From Closterium sp. Naga37s-1 (lineage: Eukaryota; Streptophyta; Zygnematophyceae; Desmidiales; Closteriaceae), in assembly GCA_947471745.1 (NCBI GenBank), contig CANJKZ010000916.1, positions 1-64,000 on the forward strand: 64,000 nucleotides of DNA. The letters run 5' to 3'. Below are positions 33,263 through 44,065 of the stretch, piece by piece. The notes beneath the pieces were generated by a model. It did not search any database. It was given only the letters and a program-made list of their open reading frames with translations, and was not told the origin of the DNA. Numbering within the stretch: position 1 is the stretch's first letter; every line of letters begins with the position of its first letter. Made by a program: the position numbers and the translations under genes.

Positions 33263-33388
33263 TGTCAAACTTATATGCTATAGTCTGTGTAGGCTGTAGT
33301 GGGGTAGACAATATGGGGTACAACACTTTTAGGTTTTCTCACTTGTACCCACCTGTTTGCCAGTGCATTCATTCCTCGTTCTATCACA
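33263..33388 (+). repeat. 3' LTR of copia C
   Basis: 126 bp, one visible difference from the 5' LTR. Followed directly by the gypsy D LTR at 33389. Confidence 0.93.
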
Positions 33389-33599
33389 GAACCTTCTCGA
33401 ACCTGGTAGACAGCAATTCGGTGGCAACCGAAAGGCTTGAGTTCGGTACACGTAACATGGTTCGGTGCTATAATTATAACAGAATGTAGGAATGCATCTA
33501 ACCTAGGAAATCAAGCATTTCATGCATAATAAATAATTCCTAAGCATAATAAAGTCGAGGCAAGCTAGCAAAGCCAGCATAAGCCATTGTACTCTCACA
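33389..33599 (-). repeat. 3' LTR of gypsy D (right part)
   Basis: Ends CTCACA next to the purine tract. Similar to the solo LTR at 43566-43826. The bases that should precede it lie at 25886-25902, on the far side of copia C. Confidence 0.85.
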
Positions 33600-33619
33600 T
33601 GTCCCCCCCTCAAAGCTGG

Positions 33620-34800
33620 GTGGCGTGAGATACACCTTGCTTGACAAGATAGTCCTTGAGAGCACGGCGTGCGTTGCCCATATTAGCTCCGGCAACCCAA
33701 CTGTCCTCAGTGGGGTTATATTTCTTCCAGCGTATCAGGAACTCGAGGGTCTTGCCGCCGCAGCGCCGATGAGTGAGAACACGTTCCACCTTGTACTTTG
33801 GCTCATCAGAACAGGTGGTGGTGGCGGTAGCTGCCGTCCCTAGAACTGTTGGTTGGGGTCCTTGTAGGGCTTCAGTAGCTGAACATGGAAAGCGTTCTGA
33901 AGCTTCCACGTAGTAGGTAAGCACAAGCGGAATGTTACTGGTGTCACCTGTGCCTTAACGTGAAAAGGACCATAGAAGCGAGGACTTAGCTTGGATGGTA
34001 GGTGAGACAGGTTCAAGTTGCGCAATCGAGAAGCTCCTGATCTCCGACTGCTACGGTGTAATCACGTCACTGGCAATCGTCATACTGCTTACGGGAGTTC
34101 TGCATTGTGGTGAGACGTCGCTGAGTCTTCTCCCATAGCTGCTGCATGGTGGTGACGAAGTCGTGTGCGGCTTGGACGTGTGCCAGTATGGTTGGCTGTT
34201 GTGGTTTGAGTGGTTCTCGTCCGTAACATAGGAAGAAAGAAGTCTTCCCTGTGGCCGCGTGCGATGCGTTGTTGTAAGCGAACTCAAGTGTCGGTAACTG
34301 TGAATCCTTGAGGCTGGCATCATCTTTGCAAGCTATGCGCAGTAACTGTTAACCACCTGATTGAGTCGCTCCGTTTGTCCGTCAGTCTGGGGGTATGCTG
34401 AAGACATTGCAAGATTTGTCCCCAACAATCCCATGAAATTCCAGAACTTACTCGTGAATTTGGGGTCTTTGTCTGAGATGAGTGTAGCGGGGATGCCGTC
34501 GATGGTGATGATGCGGTCGAAGAAGAGGCGAGCAATTGCTTCAGCAATTGTTGTGGCGGTGGGATGAAGTGTTCCATTTTGGAGAACTTATCGATCACCA
34601 CGAGTATAGCGTCATGCCCTCGTGAGGTTGAAGGAAGCCCAGTGATGAAGTCGAGGCTAACGACTTGCCATGGCCGCGCCTGTAAGGGTAGAGGCTGAAG
34701 TAACCCTGCTTTTTTCTGCTTTCTACTCTTCATCCGCAGACATGTGTCGCATGAGGTGACGAACTGCTGAGGTGACGAACTGCTGGACATCTGCTGCCAT
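33620..34800 (-). mobile_element. pol: Gypsy D: integrase with chromodomain
   Basis: Core: TCDTCLRMKSRKQK zinc end and SLDFITGLPSTSRG with first catalytic D (about 34600-34760). The GPY/F-like block is SPRFYGPFHVKAQV (about 33950-34000). The chromodomain is YKVERVLTHRRCGGKTLEFL with WKKYNPTEDSW (about 33680-33790), which marks chromoviruses and is known to steer integration to chromatin marks. Confidence 0.85.
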
Positions 34801-34965
34801 CCAAGGCTAGTAATAATACTTCACTATCTTTGCTAACATCTTGTTTCTCCCGAAATGTCTGGCATATGCCACGTCGTGGAACTCCTCCATTAAGATCTGT
34901 CAGAGCGAGGCATAGTTTAGTACCCAAATACTTTTTGAACCCTTCCTTACAACTAAGTCCTTCTC

Positions 34966-36320
34966 TCACTGTAATAGCTTCTGATTCTGTGTTGTAGCAA
35001 TATCTGCGTCCACGGAGTACCCATGTTGGAATAGACCCTTGAGCAGATGGTTCATCCCGTCAAACTGGATGCCTGCTACATGTCTGGGGTGGCTCAATGC
35101 GTCTGCTTTGTTGTGTAGCCCGGGCTTGTAGACGATGTTGTAGTGGAAGTGAGTTTCCAAGAAGTCCACCCACCGCACCTCTTGTTGTGAGAGCGTTGGC
35201 TGTGACTTCAGGTATTTGAGACCGCAGTGGTCAGTGTAGACTGTAGTCTCGGCTCCCTCCAAGTAACACCTCCATGCCTTGAAGGCTATGACTATCGCTA
35301 AGGCCTCCTTGTTATGAATGGGGTAGTTTAGTTCTGCTCCGTTTAGCTTCTTACAGAGGTAGGCGATGGGCTGCAAACCACGTCTATGATCGTGCATCAG
35401 TATTGCTCCGACTGCCTGGTCCCTAGCGTCTTCAAAGCGTCATATCACCACGTAATCTTTGTCCGGATTTGGTAGGATGAGTACTGGCGCTGTAGTTAGT
35501 GCTGTCTATAGCTGCTCCATGGCTTGCTAATGAGGACTATCCCATTTGTAAGGCGTATCCTTTTTCAGTAGGTTGGTCATTGGCACTGCTATCTTAGAGT
35601 ACTGCGGCACGAAGCTGTTGTAGTAGTTGGCAAAGCCTAGGAACTGGTGCAACTCCTTCACGTACTCCGCAACCTTCCCCGATTTGACGGCTTCAATTTT
35701 CCGCGGTTCCACATGTACGCCTTCCGCACTCACCATGTGCTCGAGAAACTGCACCTTCTTCAGGGCAAAGTCACTCTTTGGCTGCTTCACGTAGAACTTG
35801 TTTTTCTGTAGGATCTTGAAGACTTTCTGCAGATGCTCCACGTGCTCCTCCATATTCTTGGAGTAGACGAGTATGTCGTCCAGGTACACCACTACGCACA
35901 CATCCAGCAGGGGTCGTATGATATGGTTCATCTCCGCCTGGAACGTCGCTGGTCCATTGCAGAGTCCGAACGGCATCACCAAGTATTCGTAGGAGCCGTA
36001 TCTGGTACGGAACGCCGTTTTGTGGATCGAGTTGTCCGCCATCTTGATCTGCCAGTAACCCGACCGTAGGTCCAGCTTCGAGAAGAATGTTGCACCACGC
36101 AATGGGTCCAGAAGGTCGTCTAGCGCGGTATGGGGTATTTGATTTTTACTGCCTGTTTGTTCAGTGCACGGTAGTCGATGCACATTCGTAAACTGCCGTC
36201 TGGTTTTTTGGTGAAGAGAACTGGTGCACCGTAGGGAGAGGTGGATGGGTGGAACAGTAGTCTGACCAGTAGATATCCTCAATCTGTTTTTCATGTATGT
36301 CAATTCTATCGGACTCAATT
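34966..36320 (-). mobile_element. pol: Gypsy D: RT and RNase H
   Basis: RT: LRSGYWQIKMADNSIHKTAF, VMPFGLCNGPATFQ and the YLDDILVYSKNMEEH box (about 35860-35895). The block FLGFANYYNSFVPQYS follows. RNase H: LQPIAYLCKKLNGAELNY and LAIVIAFKAWRCYLEGAE (about 35200-35390). Confidence 0.88.
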
Positions 36321-36339
36321 AATATGGTGCATGTGAGAC

Positions 36340-36900
36340 GGTTTTCGCACCTAGTTCCTCCGTGATCTCGTGTTCGTGTGCTCGCGCTGGAGGTACTCCT
36401 GTAGGCAGGTCGTCTGGCATGATATCCTTATACTGATCCAACACCTCCTTTACTGCTGCAGGTAGCTCCAAACTCGGCTTCTCCTCCTCTGATGCTGCCA
36501 TAACCAGTGCTAAGTAACCTGTGTTAATCTCGTTCACCGTCCGTTCAAACCATGCCAGTGTCTTTTCAGGAACATCCCCTGTATCCGTCCAGCTTCTCAG
36601 CTCCACACATTTCCCGTTGTAGATGCACGCCTTCTTTTCGACCCAGTCGATCTCAAGGTTGAACCGCTTCAAGAAATCTCGCCCGAAGATGAAATCTAAA
36701 CCCTTGATGTTTTTTATCGGCAACGTCGGCTTCCATCTCAACGCACCTATGTGCAGCTGCAGTGATGCTTCGCCGTGGATGGGAAGCTTCGTACCGTCCA
36801 CCATTGTTGCTGAAAACCGGGTCTCCTCCGCTATCTCTCCAATTTTCTCCAACGTCCCGCGGTCACACACCGAGTAAGACACACCGCTGTCCACCAGTGC
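36340..36900 (-). mobile_element. Gypsy D: aspartic protease region
   Basis: Active-site-like VDSGVSYSVCDRG (about 36855-36895), then GLDFIFGRDFLKRFNLEIDW, a retropepsin pattern. The downstream PARAHEHEI block is the usual lead into gypsy RT. Confidence 0.8.
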
Positions 36901-37204
36901 TTAGAGGCGTCGCCCTTTGCATAACACCTCGAAGAGTAGTGGTTTCTTCTGCAATGCTGTCTATTTCAGCAGCTTCTCAAATCCACCCAGTCTACCCTAG
37001 ATATGTCAGCACTTCTCCACATGCCCCAAATCTCGTGAGTACCAGCTCGTTGAAAGCCTCTCCTATGCGTGCCGAGTTTTGAATGGATGATGCCTGAACC
37101 TCTACCAATTGCTGCCTTGATCATCATGATCAGTATGCAACGCTTCCCTCTGTGGCTCAGCTGTATTCTGCCTGCTATGTCCATGGGCCACCTAAATTTC
37201 AGCC

Positions 37205-40200
37205 ATGAAGGCGTGTGGCCATCCCCAAGCGGGGGCCCCGATTCCCGCCCCTCACAGGTCTAGGGGCGGCCCCCAATCCAAGTCATCCTCAATGACTTGC
37301 CATAGGTCCCCCATACGGGGTTCCTATGGGTCAGCCAAGGCCTGGGGGAAGGCCCTTTCTGTGGCCTTGTTAGACTTTGCTAGGAACGTGCTCGCCTGGC
37401 TCCGCTGTAGCGTCACCGACCAGCGCTGTCGGTAGTGAGCCGTGAGTTTGGAGGCTACCGTGGTGAGCCTCCCCTGCCTGAACCTTTTCTTGGCCGCCTG
37501 AGTGCCTAGGAGCCGTAGGAACCTCTGTGTGCCTCGCGCTAGGGCCCCGTATGTCTCCACTGCTAGCCCAAACACCCCCACGAAATCCGGGCGGCCCTCA
37601 TACATTCCCCTTTCTCCTCTCGCTGCGTCCTCTGCCGCCCAGCCTGGCGACTTCACCGCCCTGATGTCACGGTGTTGCAGGACCATGTCTGTAACCGTGA
37701 CGTCGGTCACCCACGTCTCGGCTGACTCTTTGTCCTTGATGGCCAGGTCTGCTCACTTGGAGTTGACTGGTTGCAAGTAGACCATGGTCCACGCAAGGTC
37801 ACGCAGTCGGCCTCTCTGGCCATGCCCAGCGCCGCATACTCTAGGATGTTGTGTATGTTTGTTTGGTCTTTCCCTTACCCACACAGCAGCAGGTGGTTCA
37901 GCAGGCTGAGGTCACCTATCTTCCCCCGTTCCCCCTGGCATGGGAAGTTGTCGGTCACCGGCAGTGTTAACCCCAAGCGGAAACCCAGGGCTATTGCAAA
38001 CTGTCCCGGTAGGAACATTAGGTCTGCCCGCGTGGGGATGGCCTAAAGCCAGTCCCACGCCCCTCCCCCCTGTAGGCTAATCAACCGCAGAACGTGGCCG
38101 TTGTCTTCCCCGGGTTTGTCCATCCGCGTGTCGCCTACCAGCTCCGCCGCCGTGTTTAGGTTGATGTGCCTCGAGAGGTGCTCCAGCAAGTGGCCTCTCC
38201 CACCTCTATTCTCTCCCGGTTCCCTTAGAAGCTCTTGTGCCGCCTCTAGAAGTCTGCTTCGTAGGTCCCGTAGTGTTGTCCCCCCTCTCCCCGTCACTCC
38301 CTCCCCCGGGGGTGACACCTGCGCCACCACCTGCTGCAGTTGGTGATTGCCTGAACACCATCGCGTGTTGCGGGTGTAGCTTGCGACGACTAATTGCAGT
38401 ATCGTTCTGGTTGGGTCTTCCTCCAGCAGTGTCCGAGCCGTGTGTATAACACTTTCCGCACCACCCGGGACCGCCATTCCGTATTGTACCGGCATAAAGT
38501 GTGAACAAATTTCTCCCGCTAGCTCTCTCAGTGCTGCCTTCGCCGTAAGCCTAAGGAGTGCTACCCCAATCGCGATTGGCCTGATGTCGCTATCTGACTT
38601 CTCTAGGGCAATTAGCCTTGATGGTAGTAAAAGATCCCTTAGATTGTCGCCTTGGTATGTGCCGAGGAGGTTATTGACTACTTGGTGCAGCAGCATGAAT
38701 ACCTCCCCGTTTGTTAGTGCTGGGTTGCGTAGGTGTTCGAAGCATGTGCCAAAAGGGCCTGCCCCTATTCCGTTCGGGCACTTCGCCAAGACCTTGCAGA
38801 ACGAATCAGCGCTGATGGCAAGTGCGGTTTCTCCATAACCACCTAACCCTTCGGGTATTGCCACTTCCGCAGGTGGGTGTTTCGATCAGAGTGCCTCCAG
38901 TGCTGTCCGAGACGGCTCTGCTAACGGCGAGGTTTGTAATGCTGCTGCCGTCTTCGCTAGGTTGGCCTTCCTGACCAGCCCTTCTACCCTTGCATAGATT
39001 CCCTTAGTGTCAGGTTCGTGCCTACTTGGTTGGGAATTTGTGAGGAAGGTGCAAGCCTGCAGGTACAGTCCGCCCCAATCCTCGTCTCGGAATTGTCGGA
39101 GCCATTTCTCCACCGCGTCAAAGTTGTGTCTCGATAGTTTCTTCGTATTTGCCCTCAGTGTGAGCCTTCGCAGAAATTGCAGGATTGGCCAAGCTCCTGC
39201 GCAGCCCTGATGCTTCGAGAGTCCAGGAGAGGAATGGTGATGCAGTGGCTGAACGATATTAGGATCTCTGGGGGAAGCTTCCTGATGAGGAATGGTTGTG
39301 AACTGGCGCGAAGTGGATCCAGATCCCAGTTCTCCACTACCCACCACGCGTCATCGTCACCTGCGATGTCATTGGATGAGCGCTCCTTCCTCGCGGCCTC
39401 GTTGGTCTGCGGGTCAGGTGATTCGTCCACCTGTGCAGCTGCGTAGCATCCTGCCCTCGCCTGCCGCCACGTCATCGTCTTCCCTCGTTTTGAACCGAGA
39501 CCCCATCCTCCGCCTCCACTGAAACCTCTTCTGACTCCGCCTCCTCCTCCCCCATATATCCTGACTCATTTTCTCCTACAGGGTCATTCATTAGTTCCGC
39601 ACCTTGTTCATCTGACCTGCCATGCCTTTCCCGCCAGTTTCCAGATCTGGCCTTTTCTCTTGCTACCGATCTCGCTAGCTCCCCCACGCGTCCCCCCCTG
39701 CCCCGGCCCCTCCCGCGTCCCCTGGGTGCCGTTCTTCCCGCCGCGTTTCGCAACTGCTGGGCTATCGCTCGACCCTCCGCCTGCTCCCGTAAGGCTCTCT
39801 GCATGCTCGTCTCAGTCCACCGCTTCTGGTGTGCTGCTGACACGGCGGGAGCCGTATGTCTCAACAGTGAGGGGGACGAACTCCACGTAGGCTGCAGGGG
39901 AGCCGCTACAATCTGAGATCTCCTTGTCAGCTGCCTCCCTAGCAGCTCACCCCCTCCCTTTAACTGCCATTGGGTCCTGGGAGCTGATGGGGTCCGTGAT
40001 GGTCACATCACCGATCCAAACCGGTCGCGGATGGCCAAATCCCCCGTCTTCATACTGACTAGGCAGAAATCGGCAGACTCCTTGTGAACCATGAACCCGG
40101 CGTAGTGCGCCATCCTAACGCACTCATCCCCCATGTCAGTGGCTGGTGGTCTGTCACAAAGACGAAGGGCCTTCCCAGCAGATATGCTCGAAAGTGTGTT

Positions 40201-40215
40201 ATTGTCCACAATACT
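37205..40215 (-). mobile_element. Non-LTR retrotransposon (RLE-type LINE), broken
   Basis: Minus-strand pieces follow in order. N-terminal region (about 39470-40210) has an RG-rich basic stretch RGRGRGRGG near 39690-39740. RT N-terminal block (about 38380-38865) has GAGPFGTCFEHLRNPALTNG, LLLPSRLIALEKSDSDIRPI and GMAVPGGAESVIHT. The connector is LISLQGGGAWDWLRAIPT (about 38030-38080) with IALGFRLGLTLP after it. A Cys/His-containing stretch lies near 37860-37950. The C-terminal endonuclease-like block (37324-37710) has DVTVTD and LAVETYGALARG. This layout is that of early-branching LINEs with a restriction-like endonuclease rather than an AP endonuclease. The region that should hold the catalytic DVKNAF and YADD boxes is missing or too decayed to see, and the frame is interrupted several times, so it is inactive. 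No poly(A) tail or target duplication was found. Confidence 0.75.
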
Positions 40216-40269
40216 TCTAGTCCCTCACCCTCGTAGGAGCTATAGTTGGTGCAAGAGAACCTGAACTAG

Positions 40270-40595
40270 CTTATTTCTATTTGCTATTACCATTTCACTA
40301 TTTTTTTTCCTAGTTTGTTGATTCACTATATGTATGATAGTTTTAGCACCGAGTAGGTTTGCGTGCACCGAATTATGTTTCACTTCGGCTATTCCCGGCA
40401 TGACTTTGTGTGCGCGAGATTCCCGCTGATTTGGTTCTCCCGAATCCGAGAAGTTCCCCTTCTAGACGCTTCGCGAACCTCGGAACCTTCTTGTAACATC
40501 CGGTTTACCTTGTTTCTCTCATCCCTAAAATATAACCTTCTGTTGTACGTAGTTTATCATAATAATTTTACTGAACTCGATCCTCGATTCGCTCA
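40270..40595 (+). repeat. 5' LTR of gypsy E (left edge uncertain)
   Basis: Ends GATTCGCTCA two bases before the primer site. Contains TTAGCACCGA and GTGCACCGAA, which match ATAGCACCGAA and GTGTACCGAA in the D LTR. I cannot fix the left end. Confidence 0.6.
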
Positions 40596-40597
40596 CT

Positions 40598-40612
40598 TGG
40601 TAATCAGAGCTT
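40598..40612 (+). promoter_or_regulatory. Gypsy E: primer-binding site
   Basis: TGGTAATCAGAGCTT, an excellent fit to the initiator tRNA-Met type (TGGTATCAGAGC with one extra base), two bases after the LTR. Confidence 0.8.
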
Positions 40613-40649
40613 CTCACTCAAAGTTCTTCGCTCACCAAAGTCCAGCCTT

Positions 40650-40775
40650 GAAAAAAAAAAAAAAAAAAACAAACAAACAAGCATTCCAGGGGCACGAGGA
40701 TTACGCCGATCCAAGTACCTTAAAATCAGTTTCGCGTTGATCTTTATCCCCTCCCCCCCCCCCCCCCCCCCGAGT
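40650..40775. repeat. A-rich and C-run low-complexity
   Basis: A run of about 19 A followed by CAAACAAACAAACAA (40650-40680), and a run of about 18 C (40750-40772), between the primer site and gag of E. Confidence 0.9.
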
Positions 40776-40884
40776 GGTTACCCTAACGGGCATGGAAGGG
40801 AGTGTCGACAATTTTCTACAAGAGCTCAGGGCTCTTCGTGCCGAATAGGAGCAGTGTCGCGCAACACTTCTACGTCCCGAGAAT

Positions 40885-41660
40885 ATGATCGCGAACCAGT
40901 CAGCAGTAGCGTCAGCAACAGCCGCAGTGGCAGCAAAACTGACATTCATACATGCGACAACGGCACCAGCTACAGTCAACCTCGAAGCAGCGAAGCCGAG
41001 GCTACTTGAGGCATCGGATTCGAGCGCGAAGGGGAATGACGTCCGTCGATTTGTAGCTGTACTCGAGGTTTACTTCAAGGCCATTGGATGCACGAACCCG
41101 ACCCACGACGTGATGCAAATTCGGCTCGCGGCAACACTGTTACGAGGCTCGGTACTGAATTGGATTTACATAGAACATCAATATTGTCCAGTGTGAAGGG
41201 ACGTGGGCGCAGTTTCGGGCACCACTAATAGAACGTTTCAAATTGATTAATACTGCATAAATATCTACCGACACAAGCAATTCGGGAGTGTAGCACAGTA
41301 CATGCAACACGTGGAAGCTTTCTTCAACCTACAAAAAACGGCGGGTTGCAACAGCCGACGCAGCGGGACTAAAAAACGGAATCCGCCGACAGGTCATTTG
41401 CGATGAATTGCAACAGCTACAGGGACACAGTGTGTGCCGCAGAAAGGTATGACATGCTAAACAGTAGCCACCATAGAACACGACGCAACCATCTAAGCAG
41501 AAATTTCAGCACAACGCAATCGTCACCCCCCACGACCGCAGACCAGATGGAAATCGACAAAGTCAATGCGAAGCAGCGGCCGGTAAAAACCGAAATAAGA
41601 ACAGTGCGGCACCCTCGAACATGAGAAAAACGCATGCGAAGTTGCAAGGCAAGAACAGTG
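40885..41660 (+). mobile_element. gag: Gypsy E: gag remains
   Basis: VRRFVAVLEVYFKAIGC and QIRLAATLLRGSVLNWI match the retrotransposon-gag capsid pattern. A weaker continuation to about 41620 has the region before the zinc knuckle. Confidence 0.7.
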
Positions 41661-42023
41661 CAACACTCTTGAAGTAAAAAAACGACTCACGCCAATGGCC
41701 GTGGATTGAGCTGGCGACAATGAAACGATCCGGGAAAAAGCAAAAAGCAGAAAACGTGGTGGCTTCGGAGAGGGCGAAAAAAGGAAAAAATGATGGCGCA
41801 AATTTAAAACATCATGGCTGCCGGCATCAGGGGGAAATCGCCGATATAAAAGGAGAATCCGCGAAACAAGACCCTGCATCGACCAGGAAACTCCAGCCGA
41901 ACACCCCCGAAAGTAAGACTTTGGTAGAGTTACTCCTCGTGATATCAATGAGAATATATTTAGTTACTCGGAGCGACAACAACCACTACTCCTCGAGGTG
42001 CTCTGTAAAGGCGACATCTCCAA

Positions 42024-42284
42024 GTGACGTTGGATAGCGGAGCGTCCCACTCGGTGTGCGACCGTGGGATGTTGGAGAAGATTGGAAAGTTCTCGGAGGA
42101 GACCCAGTTCACGGCAAAGATTGTGGACGGCAGGATTCTTCCCATCCACGGCGAGTCAACTCTACAGTTACAGATAGGGGTGCTGAGGTGGAGGTCGACG
42201 CTACCAGTCACAAACATCAAGGGTCTGGATTTCATATTTGGGCGAGTTCTTCTGAAGCGGTTTAGCCCCGAGATTGAGCAGTAG
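42024..42284 (+). mobile_element. Gypsy E: protease
   Basis: LDSGASHSVCDRGMLEKIG active site followed by TNIKGLDFIFGR, as in D. Confidence 0.82.
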
Positions 42285-43354
42285 AAGAGGAGAAGCCAAA
42301 CTCTGGGCTACTTGCAGCTGTACATAAGTTTTTAGAGGAGTACAAGGACATCATCCGAACGACCTACCTACAGGAGTGCCCCCGGAGAGAACTCACCAGC
42401 ACGAGATAGTGGAAGAACCATGTGCAAAGCCATCCTTCCGTGCACCGTATCGCCTCAGCCCAGCAGATCTTGCAGATATGAGATTGAATCTTCTAGACTA
42501 GAAGCTTATTTAACCCTTCACATCACCCTACGACGAACCAGATCTCTTCAATCCAAAGAAGGACGGTAGTCTATGGATGTGAATTGACTACCGAGCACTG
42601 AACAAACAGAAAATCGAATATAAATACCCGATACCGCGCATAGACGACCTTATGGATCAATTGCGTGGTGCAACGGTTTTCTCTAAACTGGACATACAGT
42701 CGGGTTACTGGCATATTAAAATGGCGGACAACTTGATCCATAAGACGGCGTTCCGTAATAGATACGGTTCTTACGAGAACTTAGTTCTGGCATTCGGACT
42801 CTGCAACACACCAACAACATTTTAGGTAGAGATGGACCACATCCTACAGCCCTCATTGGACGAGTACGTGGTGGTGTACCTGGAGACATTCTTATATACT
42901 CAAAGAACATTAAGGAGCACGTGGAGCATCTGCGGAAAGTCTTCGAGATCCTGCTAAAAAAATCAATTCCACGTGAAACTGTCGAAGTGCGACTTATCCC
43001 AGAACAAGGTGCAGTTCCTTGTGCACATGGTGAGTGCCGAGGGCGTACACATGGACCCGTGGAAGATCGAAGTCGTGAAGAAGTGGAATGCTCTTGAGAA
43101 CATTAAGGAGTTCCAGTATTTCCTAGGCTTTGCCAACTATTATAACATTTTCATGCCACAGTACGCTAAGATGGCAGTGCCTCTGTTGAACTTACTGAAA
43201 AAGGATATGTAAATGGGATACTCCTCGGTAGCAAGCCATGGAGCAGCTACAGACAGCTCCGACAACCGTCTCAGTGCTGGTCCTACCATATCCAGAGAGG
43301 GAGTATGAAGTGGATGTAGGCTCTTGTGACCAGGAAGTCGGAGAAGTACTTATG

Positions 43355-43467
43355 TGAGGATCTAGGATCACGCTCTGAAAGTGGGTTGTAAAATGATTGA
43401 TTCACATGGGTACAACACGACGCTACATATAGTCTCGACACAAGGCAGGTAACCCAGGTGTTACGCA
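43355..43467 (+). repeat. Short LTR-like repeat R1, copy 2
   Basis: 113 bp, TGAGGATC...TTACGCA, matches 9128-9241 in inverse orientation. It sits inside gypsy RNase H sequence. Core shared with copy 1: TTGTAAAATGATTGATTCA. Confidence 0.72.
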
Positions 43468-43565
43468 AATGTTCTGACACGAGCCCTGGAGATTCAAGCA
43501 CGACCGCCACTACGCCAAGACCAACATGTAAGCGTTCTTTTCCGTGTTCCGCGAATGTATTTTTG

Positions 43566-43826
43566 TGTCAACGCTTCGACAACGGTGGCGAAGCGTCCCG
43601 AACAGAACCTTCCCGAACTCGATAGAAAGCAATTCGGTGGGAACTAAAAGGCTTGATTTCGGTACACATAACCTAGTTCGGTGCTATAACTATAATAGAA
43701 TGTAGGAATGCAACTAACCTAGGAAATCAAGCATATCTATGCATGATAAATTCAACCTAAGCTAGAAATAGCATAACAAAGTCCAGGCAAGCTGGCAAAG
43801 CCCGAATAAGCCGTCGTTCTCTCGCA
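43566..43826 (-). repeat. Solo LTR of gypsy D type
   Basis: 261 bp from TGTCAACGC to TCTCGCA on the plus strand, in the same orientation as the D 3' LTR. No internal gypsy sequence accompanies it. It supplied the complete LTR needed to recognise the split D LTR. The 43468-43565 spacer to R1 is unassigned. Confidence 0.75.
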
Positions 43827-44065
43827 ACTAATGCATGATCACGGACGCGGTTTGCAACCCATCGCGTACCAAAGTCAGAAACTAAACAGAGCAGAGCTTA
43901 ACTACCCCATACATGATAACAAAGCCTTGGCGATCGTCATAGCCTTCAACGCATGGAGGTGTTACCTAGAAGGAGCTAAGCCAATGGTCTACACCGACCA
44001 CATCAATCTAAAATGCCTCTAGTCACAGCGTACGCTCTCACGACGACAGGTGCGGTGAATGGACT

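Larger units (their letters stand above)
25908..33388 (+). mobile_element. Ty1/copia element C, young, full length
   Basis: A 7.5-kb copia retrotransposon with 126-bp LTRs (25908-26033 and 33263-33388) that differ at one site by eye. Internal order: primer site, GC-rich leader, gag with glycine tract, zinc finger, protease, integrase, linker, RT, RNase H, conserved 3' region, purine tract. All catalytic blocks are present; it is nearly whole with about three to five breaks. It lies inside the gypsy D LTR; the flanks (GAACA plus ATATG on the left, GAACC on the right) give no perfect target duplication. Confidence 0.93.
33389..37204 (-). mobile_element. Ty3/gypsy chromovirus D, partial
   Basis: A minus-strand gypsy element with interrupted 3' LTR (33389-33599), purine tract (GAGGGGGG, about 33602-33612), integrase with chromodomain, RNase H, RT and protease in gypsy order. 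The 5' end is missing; a weak Gag-like remainder reaches about 37200, where the non-LTR element begins. Broken, with several breaks. Clearly older than the copia copies inserted in its LTR. Confidence 0.88.
40216..44065 (+). mobile_element. Ty3/gypsy element E, partial, with insertions
   Basis: A plus-strand gypsy related to D. It has a 5' LTR ending at about 40595, a primer site, gag, protease, RT and RNase H, then ends abruptly at copia G (44066). A block at 43355-43826 with an LTR-like repeat and a solo LTR interrupts RNase H. It is heavily broken (well over five breaks) and looks older than D. Confidence 0.85.
42560..44065 (+). mobile_element. pol: Gypsy E: RT and split RNase H
   Basis: [38 protein letters not shown] and [30 protein letters not shown] closes the RT. 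RNase H: the part before 43355 (DVGSCDQEVGEVLM) and the part after 43827 (HDHGRGLQPIAYQSQKLN, FNAWRCYLEGAKP) lie on either side of the inserted block. Confidence 0.8.
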
